Source: Rhizobium aethiopicum | GTDB lineage: Bacteria > Pseudomonadota > Alphaproteobacteria > Rhizobiales > Rhizobiaceae | Direction of reading: 5' to 3' | Length of the DNA: 64,000 nt | Assembly: GCF_900094625.1 (NCBI RefSeq) | Contig: NZ_FMAJ01000017.1 | Location: forward strand, 42,861 to 106,860 | Shown here: positions 50,792 to 60,700 of the stretch, piece by piece | Numbering within the stretch: the first letter of the stretch is position 1 | Layout of the letters: the number at the start of each line of letters is the position of its first letter | The notes under the pieces: generated by a model | Database searches by the model: none | The model's input: only the letters and a program-made list of their open reading frames with translations | What the model was told of the DNA's origin: nothing | Made by a program: the position numbers and the translations under genes

Positions 50792-53700
50792 ATGGCTGCC
50801 AGAAACAATCCAAAGCGGGAAAAGCAGATCGAGACTGCGCGCAAGATCGCCGAGACGGCGAGCGAGGCGCATCTCGATCCGGAATTTCTCTTCGGCCGGG
50901 CCAGCAATGACGATCTCGAACTCTATACGCCCGACATGCTGGCGCGCTCCGCCATGCACTCGGCAAAGGAACTTGCCGCCTGGAACGGCAAGGTGCCGCG
51001 CGTCAGCATCGACACGCTTGCCGAGGTGACGCCTGGCGGCGCGCCCGTCTCGGTGCTGTCGGTGACTGACCGGAACATGCCTTTCCTCTATGAATCGGTC
51101 ATGGGTGAAGTGACGAGCACCTATCGCGATCTGTTCATGGCCGTGCATCCCATCCTCGTCATGGAAAAGGGCAAAGCCCCCGCGCTCTATTCCGCCGACC
51201 GCCCGAGCGATCCCGCTACGCGCGTCAGCCATATCCAGCTCCATATCGCCCCATTGAATTCCACCCAGGCTGCCGATCTCGTCAAACGCGTCCAGACCGT
51301 CCTCGAACAGGTCCGCCTGTCAGTCTCGGACTGGAAGCCGATGCTTGCCAAGCTTGACGGGGTGATCGCCGAGCTTTCGGCCAATGGCGCCGGCCGCAGA
51401 AAGGCCGAACACGCGGAGGCGGTGGCCTTCCTGACCTGGCTGCGCGATGAAAATTTCACTTTTCTCGGGATGCGCGAATATCTCTATTCCGGCAAGGGCG
51501 CCGACGCCAAGGTCGAGCGCGACAAGGGTGCCGGCCTTGGCATCCTCTCCAATCCCGACGTTCTCGTGCTGCGCACCGGCAAGGATGCCGTGACCACGAC
51601 GCCGGAGATTCTCGCCTTCCTCGACGGCCCCGACTTCCTGATCGTCACCAAGGCGAATGTAAAGTCGATCGTCCATCGCCGCGCCTATATGGATTACGTC
51701 GGCGTCAAGCGTTTCGACGCTCAAGGCAACGTCACGGGGGAACTCCGCATCGTCGGCCTCTTCACCTCGACGGCCTATACCTCGCTCGCCTCCGAAATCC
51801 CGCTGCTGCGCTCCAAGATCGAGAAGGTCAAAGAGCATTTCGGCTTCGATCCGATGAGCCATTCCGGCCGCATGCTCGACAACACGCTGGAATCCTATCC
51901 GCGCGACGACCTTTTCCAGATCGACACGACGCTGCTTGCAAGCTTTGCCGAACAGATCAACGATCTCGCCGATCGGCCGCGCGTGCGCGTCCTGCCGCGC
52001 ATCGACCATTTCGACCGGTTCGTCTCGGTAATCGTTTATGTGCCGCGTGAGGAATATGACTCGATCGTGCGTGAGCGGATCGGCACCTATCTGAAGACCG
52101 TCTATGACGGCCGTGTCTCAGCCTATTACCCGGCTTTCCCCGAAGGGGGCGTCGCCCGCGTGCATTTCATCATCGGTCGCTCCGGCGGCAAGACCCCGCG
52201 CATTCCGCAGGCAAAGCTCGAGCAGACGATCCGGGAAATAACCGCCCGCTGGCACGACCGTTTCGAGGCGTTGGCCGGACCCAAGTCGCCGAAGCTATCG
52301 GTCGATCAGGCCTTCCAGGATTCTTTCACGCCTGAAGAAACCGTGGCCGACCTTGCCGACATCGGCGCCTGCGCCGCCGGCGAACCGCTCCGCATCCAAT
52401 TTTATCATCGCCAGGAAGAACATGGCCGGATCCTCTCGCTGAAGATCTTCCATGCCGACGGCCAGCTGGCTTTGTCGCGCCGCGTGCCCCTTCTCGAGAA
52501 CCTCGGCTTCAATGTCGTCAGCGAACGCACTTTCGACATCGGCGTAAAGGTCGCCGATGTCGAAACCAAACTCGTCGTGCTGCACGACATGGAACTCGAG
52601 ACCCGCACCGGCGGCGACATCGACCTGCACCGGTATGGCGCCGCACTCGAGGAGGCCTTCGTCGCCGCCTTCGCCGGAACGATCGACAATGACAGCTTCA
52701 ATCGGCTGATCCTTTCGGCGGGTCTCTCGGCGCGCGAGACGAATGTGCTGCGCGCCTATGCCCGTTATCTCCGCCAGGCCGGCATCGCCTATTCGCAGGA
52801 TTACATCGCAACGACGCTCGACAAATATCCTGGTGTGGCCGCCGCCATCTTCCGGCTGTTCCACGACACGCTCGATCCCAAGCTCTCCGAGAAAGCCCGC
52901 ACCAAGAAGCTCGCCGACCTGCACCAGGCGATCGAGGCCGATCTTGCCGACGTTCCGAGCCTTGACGACGACCGAATCCTGCGCCGCTACGTCAACATCG
53001 TCGACGCGACGCTGCGCACCAATTATTTCCAGAAGAACGCGGATGGCTCGCCAAAATCCATGCTGGCCTTCAAGCTCGATCCGCACCTGGTCGACGGGCT
53101 GCCGCAACCCAGACCCTTCCGCGAGATGTTCGTCTACGGCGTCGAGGTCGAAGGCGTGCACCTGCGCTTCGGCAAGGTGGCGCGCGGCGGCCTGCGCTGG
53201 TCGGATCGTGCCGAGGATTACCGCACCGAGGTGCTCGGTCTGGTCAAGGCGCAGCAGGTGAAGAACGCCGTCATCGTGCCGGTGGGCGCCAAAGGCGGCT
53301 TTTATCCCAAAAAACTTCCCGTCGGTGGCAGCCGCGACGAGGTCTTCAATGCCGGCCGCGAGGCTTACAAGACTTATATCCGCACGCTGCTTTCGATCAC
53401 CGACAATATATCGGGCGCCGAGATCGTGCCGCCGACGGACACGATCAGGCTCGACGGCGACGATCCCTATTTCGTCGTCGCCGCCGACAAGGGCACCGCA
53501 ACCTTCTCCGATACCGCCAATGCTCTGGCGCAGGAAGCCGGCTTCTGGCTGGACGACGCCTTCGCCTCCGGCGGCTCGGCCGGTTACGATCACAAGAAGA
53601 TGGGCATCACCGCCCGCGGCGCCTGGGAAACCGTGAAACGCCATTTCCGCGAAATGGACATCGACATCCAGACGACGCCCTTTACCGTCGCGGGCGTCGG

Positions 53701-55567
53701 CGACATGTCGGGCGACGTCTTCGGCAACGGCATGCTGCTCTCACCCAAGATCCGGCTCGTCGCCGCTTTTGACCATCGCGACATCATCATCGATCCCGAT
53801 CCCGACATGGAAAAGACGCTCGCCGAGCGCCAGCGGCTCTTCGACCTGCCGCGCTCGAGCTGGCAGGATTTCGACAGAAACGCCCTTTCGAAGGGGGCGA
53901 TGGTCATTTCCCGCGCAGCCAAATCGGTGACGCTGACGCCGGAAACGATGACCGCGATCGGCATCGACAAAGCCGTGGCCACGCCCTTCGAGATCATGAC
54001 GGCAATCCTGAAGAGCCCGGTCGACCTGCTCTGGTTCGGCGGCATCGGCACCTATGTGAAAGCTTCCGCCGAAACCGATACAGAGGTCGGCGACCGCGCC
54101 AATGACCCGATCCGCATCACGGCGGCCGAGGTGCGCGCCAAGGTGATCGGCGAGGGCGCAAATCTCGGCGTCACCCAGAAGGGCCGCATCGCCTATGGCC
54201 TCAAGGGCGGACGGTGCAATTCCGACGCCATCGACAACTCGGCCGGCGTCAACACCTCGGACGTCGAGGTCAACATCAAGATTGCGCTCGCCGCCGCCAT
54301 GCATGACGGCCGGCTGACGCGGGTAAAACGCGACCAGCTTCTGTCGTCGATGACCGGCGAGGTGGCGGCTCTGGTCTTGCGCAACAACTATCTCCAGTCG
54401 CTGGCGATCTCGCTGAGCGAACGCAAGGGCACCGCAAACGGCCTGGAACTCGCCCGCTTCATGAGCGTGCTCGAGGCTGCCGGCCAGCTGAACCGCAAGG
54501 TCGAGACCCTGCCGGATGAGCAGACGCTCGCCGAACGTTACACCGCCGGCAAGCCGCTGACGCGGCCGGAAATCGGCGTGCTGCTGTCCTATGCCAAGAT
54601 CGTACTCTTCGACGCGCTCGCCGCGAGCGATCTGCCCGACGACCCCTATTTCGCAGCGACGCTGTCGAATTATTTCCCCGTCAAGATGCAGAGGTCGAAC
54701 GCCGGCGATATCGCCGGGCACCGCCTGCGGCGCGAAATCATCGCGACCGTGCTTGCCAATGAAGCGATAAACCGCGGCGGGCCGAGCTTCACCGTTGCGA
54801 TGATGGACGCGACGGCGGCTTCGGCGCCGGAAGTGGTGCGCGCCGCAATCGTCGCCCGCGACGGTTTCGACCTTACCCGGCTCTGGTCCGAGACGGATGC
54901 GCTCGACGGCAAGATCTCGGGCGAGGTGCAAAACCGCATCTACGAGGAAATCAGCTACAGCTTTACCGTCCTCACGCGCCTCTTGTTGAAAACCGCAATG
55001 ACCAAAGCCGACATGGCAACGGTGATTAGCCGGCTACAAGCTTCACTGAAGAAGCTGAAACCTGCTTTAGCCGAACAGCCAGCTGGCGATGCTGCCGCTC
55101 GCCAGGCGGAATACACCGAGGCGGGCGTGCCCGAAAAGCTTGCGGCCGAGATCGCCAACCTCCAGAGCTTCGCGCTGGTGCCGGAGATCATGCAGATTGC
55201 CGAGCGCACCGGCGAGCCGCTGGTGCGCGCTGCCGAAAATTATTTCGCGGTGTCGAAGACCTTCCGGATCGCCCGGCTGCTGGCGGCCGGCGGCCGGATC
55301 CTCACCTCCGACCACTACGAAAATCTGGCGCTTGCCCGCAGCATCGACCAGATTGCCAGCGCCCGGCGCGACATTGTCATCTCGGCCCTTTCCGAGCACG
55401 GCAAGGAGAAGCTGCCCGTCCAGGCCTGGCATGCACAGGATCGTGTCCGCATCAACCGCATCGTCGAGGAGCTTTCGAGCCTCAGCGACAGCGGCGATCC
55501 CAATCTTGCGCGTATTACCGTTGCCGCAGGCATCCTGACCGATCTTGCGCGCGACCGGGTGAGGTGA
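50792..55567 (+). CDS. gdhB: NAD-specific glutamate dehydrogenase, large (about 180 kDa) type
   Basis: The product has 1,591 residues and belongs to the L_180 class of NAD-dependent glutamate dehydrogenases. It oxidises glutamate to 2-oxoglutarate and ammonium in catabolism. The long N-terminal half is regulatory (ACT-like segments, e.g. around SVLSVTDRNMPFLYESV). The catalytic region is in the middle: GGLRWSDRAEDYRTEVLGLVK, VGAKGGFYPKK (substrate lysine) and IGEGANLGVTQKGRI. GGGGAGG lies 6 bases before the ATG. The length fits the family, so the gene is intact. Confidence 0.95.
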   Translation: MAARNNPKREKQIETARKIAETASEAHLDPEFLFGRASNDDLELYTPDMLARSAMHSAKELAAWNGKVPRVSIDTLAEVTPGGAPVSVLSVTDRNMPFLYESVMGEVTSTYRDLFMAVHPILVMEKGKAPALYSADRPSDPATRVSHIQLHIAPLNSTQAADLVKRVQTVLEQVRLSVSDWKPMLAKLDGVIAELSANGAGRRKAEHAEAVAFLTWLRDENFTFLGMREYLYSGKGADAKVERDKGAGLGILSNPDVLVLRTGKDAVTTTPEILAFLDGPDFLIVTKANVKSIVHRRAYMDYVGVKRFDAQGNVTGELRIVGLFTSTAYTSLASEIPLLRSKIEKVKEHFGFDPMSHSGRMLDNTLESYPRDDLFQIDTTLLASFAEQINDLADRPRVRVLPRIDHFDRFVSVIVYVPREEYDSIVRERIGTYLKTVYDGRVSAYYPAFPEGGVARVHFIIGRSGGKTPRIPQAKLEQTIREITARWHDRFEALAGPKSPKLSVDQAFQDSFTPEETVADLADIGACAAGEPLRIQFYHRQEEHGRILSLKIFHADGQLALSRRVPLLENLGFNVVSERTFDIGVKVADVETKLVVLHDMELETRTGGDIDLHRYGAALEEAFVAAFAGTIDNDSFNRLILSAGLSARETNVLRAYARYLRQAGIAYSQDYIATTLDKYPGVAAAIFRLFHDTLDPKLSEKARTKKLADLHQAIEADLADVPSLDDDRILRRYVNIVDATLRTNYFQKNADGSPKSMLAFKLDPHLVDGLPQPRPFREMFVYGVEVEGVHLRFGKVARGGLRWSDRAEDYRTEVLGLVKAQQVKNAVIVPVGAKGGFYPKKLPVGGSRDEVFNAGREAYKTYIRTLLSITDNISGAEIVPPTDTIRLDGDDPYFVVAADKGTATFSDTANALAQEAGFWLDDAFASGGSAGYDHKKMGITARGAWETVKRHFREMDIDIQTTPFTVAGVGDMSGDVFGNGMLLSPKIRLVAAFDHRDIIIDPDPDMEKTLAERQRLFDLPRSSWQDFDRNALSKGAMVISRAAKSVTLTPETMTAIGIDKAVATPFEIMTAILKSPVDLLWFGGIGTYVKASAETDTEVGDRANDPIRITAAEVRAKVIGEGANLGVTQKGRIAYGLKGGRCNSDAIDNSAGVNTSDVEVNIKIALAAAMHDGRLTRVKRDQLLSSMTGEVAALVLRNNYLQSLAISLSERKGTANGLELARFMSVLEAAGQLNRKVETLPDEQTLAERYTAGKPLTRPEIGVLLSYAKIVLFDALAASDLPDDPYFAATLSNYFPVKMQRSNAGDIAGHRLRREIIATVLANEAINRGGPSFTVAMMDATAASAPEVVRAAIVARDGFDLTRLWSETDALDGKISGEVQNRIYEEISYSFTVLTRLLLKTAMTKADMATVISRLQASLKKLKPALAEQPAGDAAARQAEYTEAGVPEKLAAEIANLQSFALVPEIMQIAERTGEPLVRAAENYFAVSKTFRIARLLAAGGRILTSDHYENLALARSIDQIASARRDIVISALSEHGKEKLPVQAWHAQDRVRINRIVEELSSLSDSGDPNLARITVAAGILTDLARDRVR

Positions 55568-55596
55568 GACAGTCCGCTGCAAAAAGGAGCGGATGG

Positions 55597-56982
55597 GTGA
55601 ATCGCATAGACTGGACAGGAACGCAGCCGCCGAAAGCCACGGAGAAGGGCATCTGGGGGTGGATGTTCTTCGATTGGGCGGCGCAGCCCTTCTTCACCGT
55701 GGTCACCACCTTCATCTTCGGGCCCTATTTCGTCTCCCGCCTGACCGATGATCCGGTATCGGCCCAGACGACATGGAGCAACATGGCGACGATCTCGTCT
55801 GTGATCATCGCCCTGCTCTCGCCCGTTCTCGGCTCGATCGCCGACCAGTCCGGCGCGCGTAAACCCTGGATCGGCTTCTTCGCCGCCGTCAAGATCGCCA
55901 GCCTCTTCTGCCTGTGGTTTGCAGCTCCGGGATCGCCCGTCCTCTATCCCGTGATCTTCATGATCCTCGCCTCGATTTCGGCCGAGTTTTCGATCGTCTT
56001 CAATGATTCCATGATGCCTCGGCTGGTCGCCAGGCACGAGGTGGGCAAGCTCTCCAACACCGCCTGGGGGCTTGGTTATCTCGGCGGCATGATCGTGCTG
56101 ATTGCCGTCGTCACGCTTTTGGCGGCAAGCCCGGAAAGCGGCAAGACCGTCCTCGGCCTCGACCCGCTCTTCGGCCTCGATCCCAAGACCGGCCAGGATG
56201 CGCGCATCACCGGGCCGATCTCGGCCGTCTGGTACCTGATCTTCATCCTGCCGATGTTCTTCTTCACACCCGATGTCACCAAAGGCGTGCCCTTCGGCGC
56301 GGCCATCCGCATTGGCCTGCGGGAACTGAGAAACACGCTCGGTGAACTCAGAGCACGCCCTGGCATCCTGAAATTCCTCATCGCCCGCATGATCTATCAG
56401 GACGGCGTCAACGGCTTGTTGATTCTCGGCGGCGTTTTCGCCGCCGGCATGTTCGGCTGGGCGACGATCGAAATCGGCCTCTACGGCATCATCCTGAACG
56501 TGGTGGCGATCCTCGGCTGCCTGATCGCCGGCCGCATCGACAGGAGCGTCGGGTCGAAGGTGACGGTCGTCATCAGCCTCACCATGCTGCTTCTCGCCAC
56601 CATCGGCATCATCTCGACCGGGCCGGGTTACACCCTGTTTGGCCTGATATCGCTGCCGACGGCCGATTCCGGCGGTCTCTTCGGCACCTCCGCCGAAAAG
56701 GCCTATATCCTTTATGGCCTGCTGATCGGGCTCGCTTTCGGGCCGGTGCAGGCCTCGTCGCGCTCCTATCTCGCGCGCAGCGTCAGCCTTGAGGAAGCCG
56801 GCCGATACTTCGGCCTCTACGCACTTTCGGGGCGCGCCACGAGCTTCATGGCGACGCTGCTTTTCTCGCTGACAACCTATATCACCGGCTCACCGCGGCT
56901 CGGAATGGCAACGTTGATCCTGTTTCTCGCCGGCGGGCTGGTGCTGCTGTTCCGCACGCCCTATCCGGCCGATCAAGCCTGA
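55597..56982 (+). CDS. MFS transporter, UMF1/ATG22-like
   Basis: The protein has 461 residues with about 12 membrane helices. Signatures of the UMF1 (Atg22-like) group are WGWMFFDWAAQPFFTVVTTFIFGPYF near the N-terminus and GPVQASSRSYLARSVSLEEAGRYFGLYALSGRATSF. GTG 55597 is preferred because AAGGAG is 7 bases upstream; the frame is open to 55564. It follows gdhB by 29 bases, so co-transcription with glutamate catabolism is possible. The substrate is unknown; fungal relatives export amino acids from the vacuole. Confidence 0.85.
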   Translation: MNRIDWTGTQPPKATEKGIWGWMFFDWAAQPFFTVVTTFIFGPYFVSRLTDDPVSAQTTWSNMATISSVIIALLSPVLGSIADQSGARKPWIGFFAAVKIASLFCLWFAAPGSPVLYPVIFMILASISAEFSIVFNDSMMPRLVARHEVGKLSNTAWGLGYLGGMIVLIAVVTLLAASPESGKTVLGLDPLFGLDPKTGQDARITGPISAVWYLIFILPMFFFTPDVTKGVPFGAAIRIGLRELRNTLGELRARPGILKFLIARMIYQDGVNGLLILGGVFAAGMFGWATIEIGLYGIILNVVAILGCLIAGRIDRSVGSKVTVVISLTMLLLATIGIISTGPGYTLFGLISLPTADSGGLFGTSAEKAYILYGLLIGLAFGPVQASSRSYLARSVSLEEAGRYFGLYALSGRATSFMATLLFSLTTYITGSPRLGMATLILFLAGGLVLLFRTPYPADQA

Positions 56983-56999
56983 CAATTCTCCAGCCTGCG

Positions 57000-58616
57000 T
57001 CAGTGCCGGAAATGGCGCATCCCGGTGAAGACCATCGCAATGCCGTGTTCGTTGGCGGCATCGATAACCTCCTGGTCGCGCATCGAGCCGCCCGGCTGGA
57101 TGACCGCCGTCGCCCCTGCGGCGATCATCGACAGAAGGCCATCGGCAAACGGCAGGAAGGCTTCGGAAGCAACCGCCGAACCATGCGTCATCGGCGTGGG
57201 GAGGCCGAGCGCCTTGGCGGCCTCTTCGGCCTTCAGCGCGGCGATGCGGGCGGAATCGACCCGGCTCATCTGCCCGGCGCCGATCCCGGCCGTCTGGCCG
57301 TCCTTGGCATAGACCACCGCGTTCGATTTGACATGCTTGCCGACCTTGAAGGCGAACTTCATATCCTCAAGCTCCTGCGCCGTCGGCGCGCGCTTGGTGA
57401 CGATCTTGAGCTCCAGATCCTCGACCATGCCGTTGTCGCGGCTCTGGACGAGCAAACCGCCGGAAACGGTCTTTGCCGTCAGTCCTGGGGCGCGCGGATC
57501 GGGTAGACCGCCGGCAGACAGCAGCCGCAGATTCGGCTTACGGGCGACGATCGCCTTCGCCTCTTCGGTGACATCCGGGGCGATGATCACCTCGGTGAAG
57601 AGTTTGACGATCTCTTCGGCCGTTTCCGCATCCAATATCCGGTTGAGCGCGATGATGCCGCCGAAGGCGGAAACGGAATCGCAGGCGAGCGCCCGCTGGT
57701 AGGCTTCGACCAGGCTCGAGCCGGTGGCGACGCCGCAAGGATTGGCATGTTTTATGATCGCGCAGGCTGGCGCCTTTTCCGGCAGGAATTCGGCGACGAG
57801 CTCGTAGGCGGCATCGGTGTCGTTGATATTGTTGTAGGAGAGCTGCTTGCCTTGCAGCAGCACAGCCGTCGAGACACCCGCGCGCCTCTCGCCTGTGACA
57901 TAGAAGGCGGCCTTCTGGTGCGGGTTTTCGCCGTATCGCATCTCTTCCTTCAGCACGCCGCCGATGACGCGGTGGCGCGGCGTGTCGATCGACAGCGCTT
58001 CGGCAAACCAGTTGGAAATCGCAGCATCATAGGCCGCGGTGCGCGCATAGGCCTTGGCGGCCATGCGCTGGCGGAAGGCATAGGCAGTCTTGCCGTCATC
58101 TGCCGAAAGCTGCTCCCTGAACTCGGCATAATCATTGGGATCGGTCAGGATGGTCACATAGGCATGGTTCTTGGCCGATGCCCGGATCATCGCCGGACCG
58201 CCGATGTCGATATTCTCGACAGTTGTCGGATTATCGCCGCCGGCCGCCCGCACTTCTTCGAAAGGATAGAGGTTGATGACGGCAAGATCGATGCCCTCGA
58301 TGCCGTGCTTTTTCATCGCTTCCTGGTGTTCGCCGTCGTCGCGGATGGCCAGCAGGCCGCCATGCACCGTCGGGTGCAGCGTCTTGACGCGCCCGTCCAT
58401 GATCTCGGGAAAACCGGTGATCTCGGAGACATCGGTGACATCAAGACCGGCAGCGGCGATCGCCTTGTAGGTGCCGCCGGTCGACAGCAGACGCACGCCT
58501 CTTTGGGACAATGCCTGGGCAAGGTCGACGATGCCGGTCTTGTCGAAGACGGAGAGGAGCGCGGTCCTGATTTCGACCTTGTCCGGGGCGGGGATTTTTT
58601 TGGAAATGACGGCCAT
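57000..58616 (-). CDS. purH: Bifunctional AICAR transformylase / IMP cyclohydrolase
   Basis: The product is a 538-residue enzyme for the last two steps of IMP synthesis. The N-terminal MGS-like cyclohydrolase domain includes RTALLSVFDKTGIVDLAQAL, LLSTGGTYKAI and GRVKTLHPTVHGGLLA. The AICAR transformylase domain has MRYGENPHQKAAFY, IIKHANPCGVATG and DSARIAALKAEEAAK, ending GMRHFRH as usual. GGAGAAGG precedes the ATG. It converges on the UMF1-type MFS gene with a 17-base gap. Confidence 0.97.
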   Translation of the reverse strand: MAVISKKIPAPDKVEIRTALLSVFDKTGIVDLAQALSQRGVRLLSTGGTYKAIAAAGLDVTDVSEITGFPEIMDGRVKTLHPTVHGGLLAIRDDGEHQEAMKKHGIEGIDLAVINLYPFEEVRAAGGDNPTTVENIDIGGPAMIRASAKNHAYVTILTDPNDYAEFREQLSADDGKTAYAFRQRMAAKAYARTAAYDAAISNWFAEALSIDTPRHRVIGGVLKEEMRYGENPHQKAAFYVTGERRAGVSTAVLLQGKQLSYNNINDTDAAYELVAEFLPEKAPACAIIKHANPCGVATGSSLVEAYQRALACDSVSAFGGIIALNRILDAETAEEIVKLFTEVIIAPDVTEEAKAIVARKPNLRLLSAGGLPDPRAPGLTAKTVSGGLLVQSRDNGMVEDLELKIVTKRAPTAQELEDMKFAFKVGKHVKSNAVVYAKDGQTAGIGAGQMSRVDSARIAALKAEEAAKALGLPTPMTHGSAVASEAFLPFADGLLSMIAAGATAVIQPGGSMRDQEVIDAANEHGIAMVFTGMRHFRH

Positions 58617-58652
58617 TAACCTTCTCCGTTCGGGCTTCGGGAGATATCCGCT

Positions 58653-58768
58653 AGAGCATGCGGCCGAAAAGTATGAGCGGCTTTCGGACGAGATCCTGCC
58701 TTAGGGACGTTTCTTGCTGGCGCCGCGTTAGCACAGCTTTGCCGCCACGCAAACAGCGCTCATGCTCT
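58653..58768. repeat. RIME-like intergenic element upstream of purH
   Basis: The ends AGAGCATG and CATGCTCT form an inverted repeat enclosing 116 bases, which is close to the size known for RIME1 elements of Rhizobium. An internal segment (CCGAAAAGTATGAGCGGCTTTCGG) is also an imperfect hairpin. It lies between the heparinase-like gene and purH. Confidence 0.6.
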
Positions 58769-58814
58769 GCTTTTCGATTTAATCCAGGATTCGAATTCCG
58801 GTTGGCGGTCCCGT

Positions 58815-60488
58815 CTAACCTTTACGCGACAGGAACCAGCGGATCTCCGTCTTCTCGGCCAGATCAAAATCGACCTCGATCTGGTCCGAGCCGCAAATGC
58901 CGGAGCTGTCGGCAAAGAAGACGTCCTCGGAAATCAGCACTTCATTGCCGGGCGCGGAAAACAGCCAGCTCTCACCGTCTGGCGCCGTCAGCAGTACGGA
59001 CTCTCCATCGCTCTGCTGCAGAACGATCGAAGGATGGATATGAAAGCGGGCGACGGCCTTCAAAGGCTCGTCACTTTCATGTCCTTCGCGGACGATCAGC
59101 CGGTCGTGGCCAGTCACCATCGAGCCTGCGGCATTGAGCGTCAGCTCACGCTCGTGCAGCACGCCGAAGGTTTTGAGATAGCCGTCATGACTGAGTTTGA
59201 TGCTGTCGCGCCCATCTTCGGTTTCGACACGTTCGACAGTGACGGTCCTCACCGGCTCGGTGATCGCGTGATTGAGGAAAGGCGAGTGCGAAAAACGGCT
59301 GGATGACGTGTCGTTGAGGATGACGGTCGAATGCGCCGCGGTCGTGCGCGCCATCTGCACATAGCGGTGCCCCGCAAATTTCGGCGAGCCGGAATTGACG
59401 ATGAAGCGATGGCGCCCGGACGACATCTCGAAGGAGAGGCTGCCGGCATGCGCGGTCCGCAGCGCGCCGCCCGAAGGCGGCGTACCGGTATCGGCGATGA
59501 TAATAGTCTTGCCCCCGGAAAGCCGCTGATAGCGCGACTGCGGCAAAGCCTTGAAGGGCTGGCCGGCGGTCTCGTCATATCTGAGCACCGACATCAGCTC
59601 GTTGGCGAGGGTCGAGGTCGCACCGTTGAAAAGCGCCAGGTCCCCGTCCTGATGGCGGAAGAATCGCAAGGCCGGATACATGCGGTCGATGCCGGAGATC
59701 AGCTTCTGCGGCAGATCATGGCCGAGATTGACGTAAGTCTGCCGCAACGGCAGCAGGTCGAGCAGCAGTTCCAGGCCGACGCGCGGGTTGCGCGAGATAT
59801 GGCCGCCATCCGGCAGAATCTGGCTATCGAATTGGCGGTCGAGCGCCTGGGCCGCTCTTCGCAGCGTGGATGGACGTGCCGGCATGGCGACGGAGGCCAT
59901 GGCGAGCGCGATGCGCAGGCGAAACAGCTCCAGGCCACCAAACGTATAGGGCGCCATGCGATGCAGGAACCTGACCTGGAAAGCCAGCGACTTCATGAAA
60001 CGGCGATAAAAGCCGCGATCGGCGTTCTGCAGCACGACCGGCGAATGCGACAGCCAGGCAATCACGCGCTGGGCAGTGACGTCGGTCTCCCACGCAATTC
60101 CTTCCATGCGGCCGGCATGGATGGAAAGCCAGCTGTCGACGATCGCGCGGGCTGCGGCCGAACTGCGTTCCGTCTTGTGCGCCCGCATGTGCCGCAGCCA
60201 GCCGAAGCTGTGCAGGCGGATAGCAAAGGGCCGAGAGGGCAAGGTGAAGGTGAAGGGCGACTTGCCGTCCGTTTCCAACATGCGGCCGGCCAGGAGGAAC
60301 CGTCCGTTGAGAATTTCGTCGGCCACATGCGGATCGATGCCGCGAAGGTCGGTCGGGGCGACGATCAGACGCTCGGGCGGCTTGATAGAATGGCGAATGA
60401 GCTTCAGGCGCAGCAACGCGACGCGGCGCAAGGCGCGCCGCCAAGCCTCCCGAACATACATGCTCGCAAAACGCCGACCGGACTGCAT
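58815..60488 (-). CDS. Heparinase II/III family protein
   Basis: The protein has 557 residues. The N-terminal two thirds are an alpha-helical toroid with LFRLRIALAMASVAM and DGGHISRNPRVGLELLLDLLPLR, typical of the rhizobial subgroup. The C-terminal beta-sheet domain contains FIVNSGSPKFAGHRYVQMARTTAAHSTVILND, the heparinase II/III signature. No signal peptide is clear. Rhizobia lack heparin, so the target is probably an endogenous acidic polysaccharide. In related genomes the gene neighbours purH and rsmB, as here. Start ATG 60488 or 60461. Confidence 0.85.
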   Translation of the reverse strand: MQSGRRFASMYVREAWRRALRRVALLRLKLIRHSIKPPERLIVAPTDLRGIDPHVADEILNGRFLLAGRMLETDGKSPFTFTLPSRPFAIRLHSFGWLRHMRAHKTERSSAAARAIVDSWLSIHAGRMEGIAWETDVTAQRVIAWLSHSPVVLQNADRGFYRRFMKSLAFQVRFLHRMAPYTFGGLELFRLRIALAMASVAMPARPSTLRRAAQALDRQFDSQILPDGGHISRNPRVGLELLLDLLPLRQTYVNLGHDLPQKLISGIDRMYPALRFFRHQDGDLALFNGATSTLANELMSVLRYDETAGQPFKALPQSRYQRLSGGKTIIIADTGTPPSGGALRTAHAGSLSFEMSSGRHRFIVNSGSPKFAGHRYVQMARTTAAHSTVILNDTSSSRFSHSPFLNHAITEPVRTVTVERVETEDGRDSIKLSHDGYLKTFGVLHERELTLNAAGSMVTGHDRLIVREGHESDEPLKAVARFHIHPSIVLQQSDGESVLLTAPDGESWLFSAPGNEVLISEDVFFADSSGICGSDQIEVDFDLAEKTEIRWFLSRKG

Positions 60489-60700
60489 ATTCTATTGTCT
60501 ATTGACCCTCGTGGTTAAGAATAGGTGAAAGGAAACCGATTTCATCGCCCGCAATGAATTAATTCGTGACAACGTTCGAATATAAGAAAATCGTTGCATG
60601 TCATTCGACGATATTCCGGCGTTTCGCAAAGAACGACAGACGTGCTGCGAGGGTGCAATCCTCGCCTCGCGCGGATTCGATCGATGTGTTTAAGCTTCTA

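Noticed and set aside
52295..54931. Long minus-strand frames inside gdhB
   Set aside because: gdhB is continuous and full length for its family; the antisense products have no motifs.
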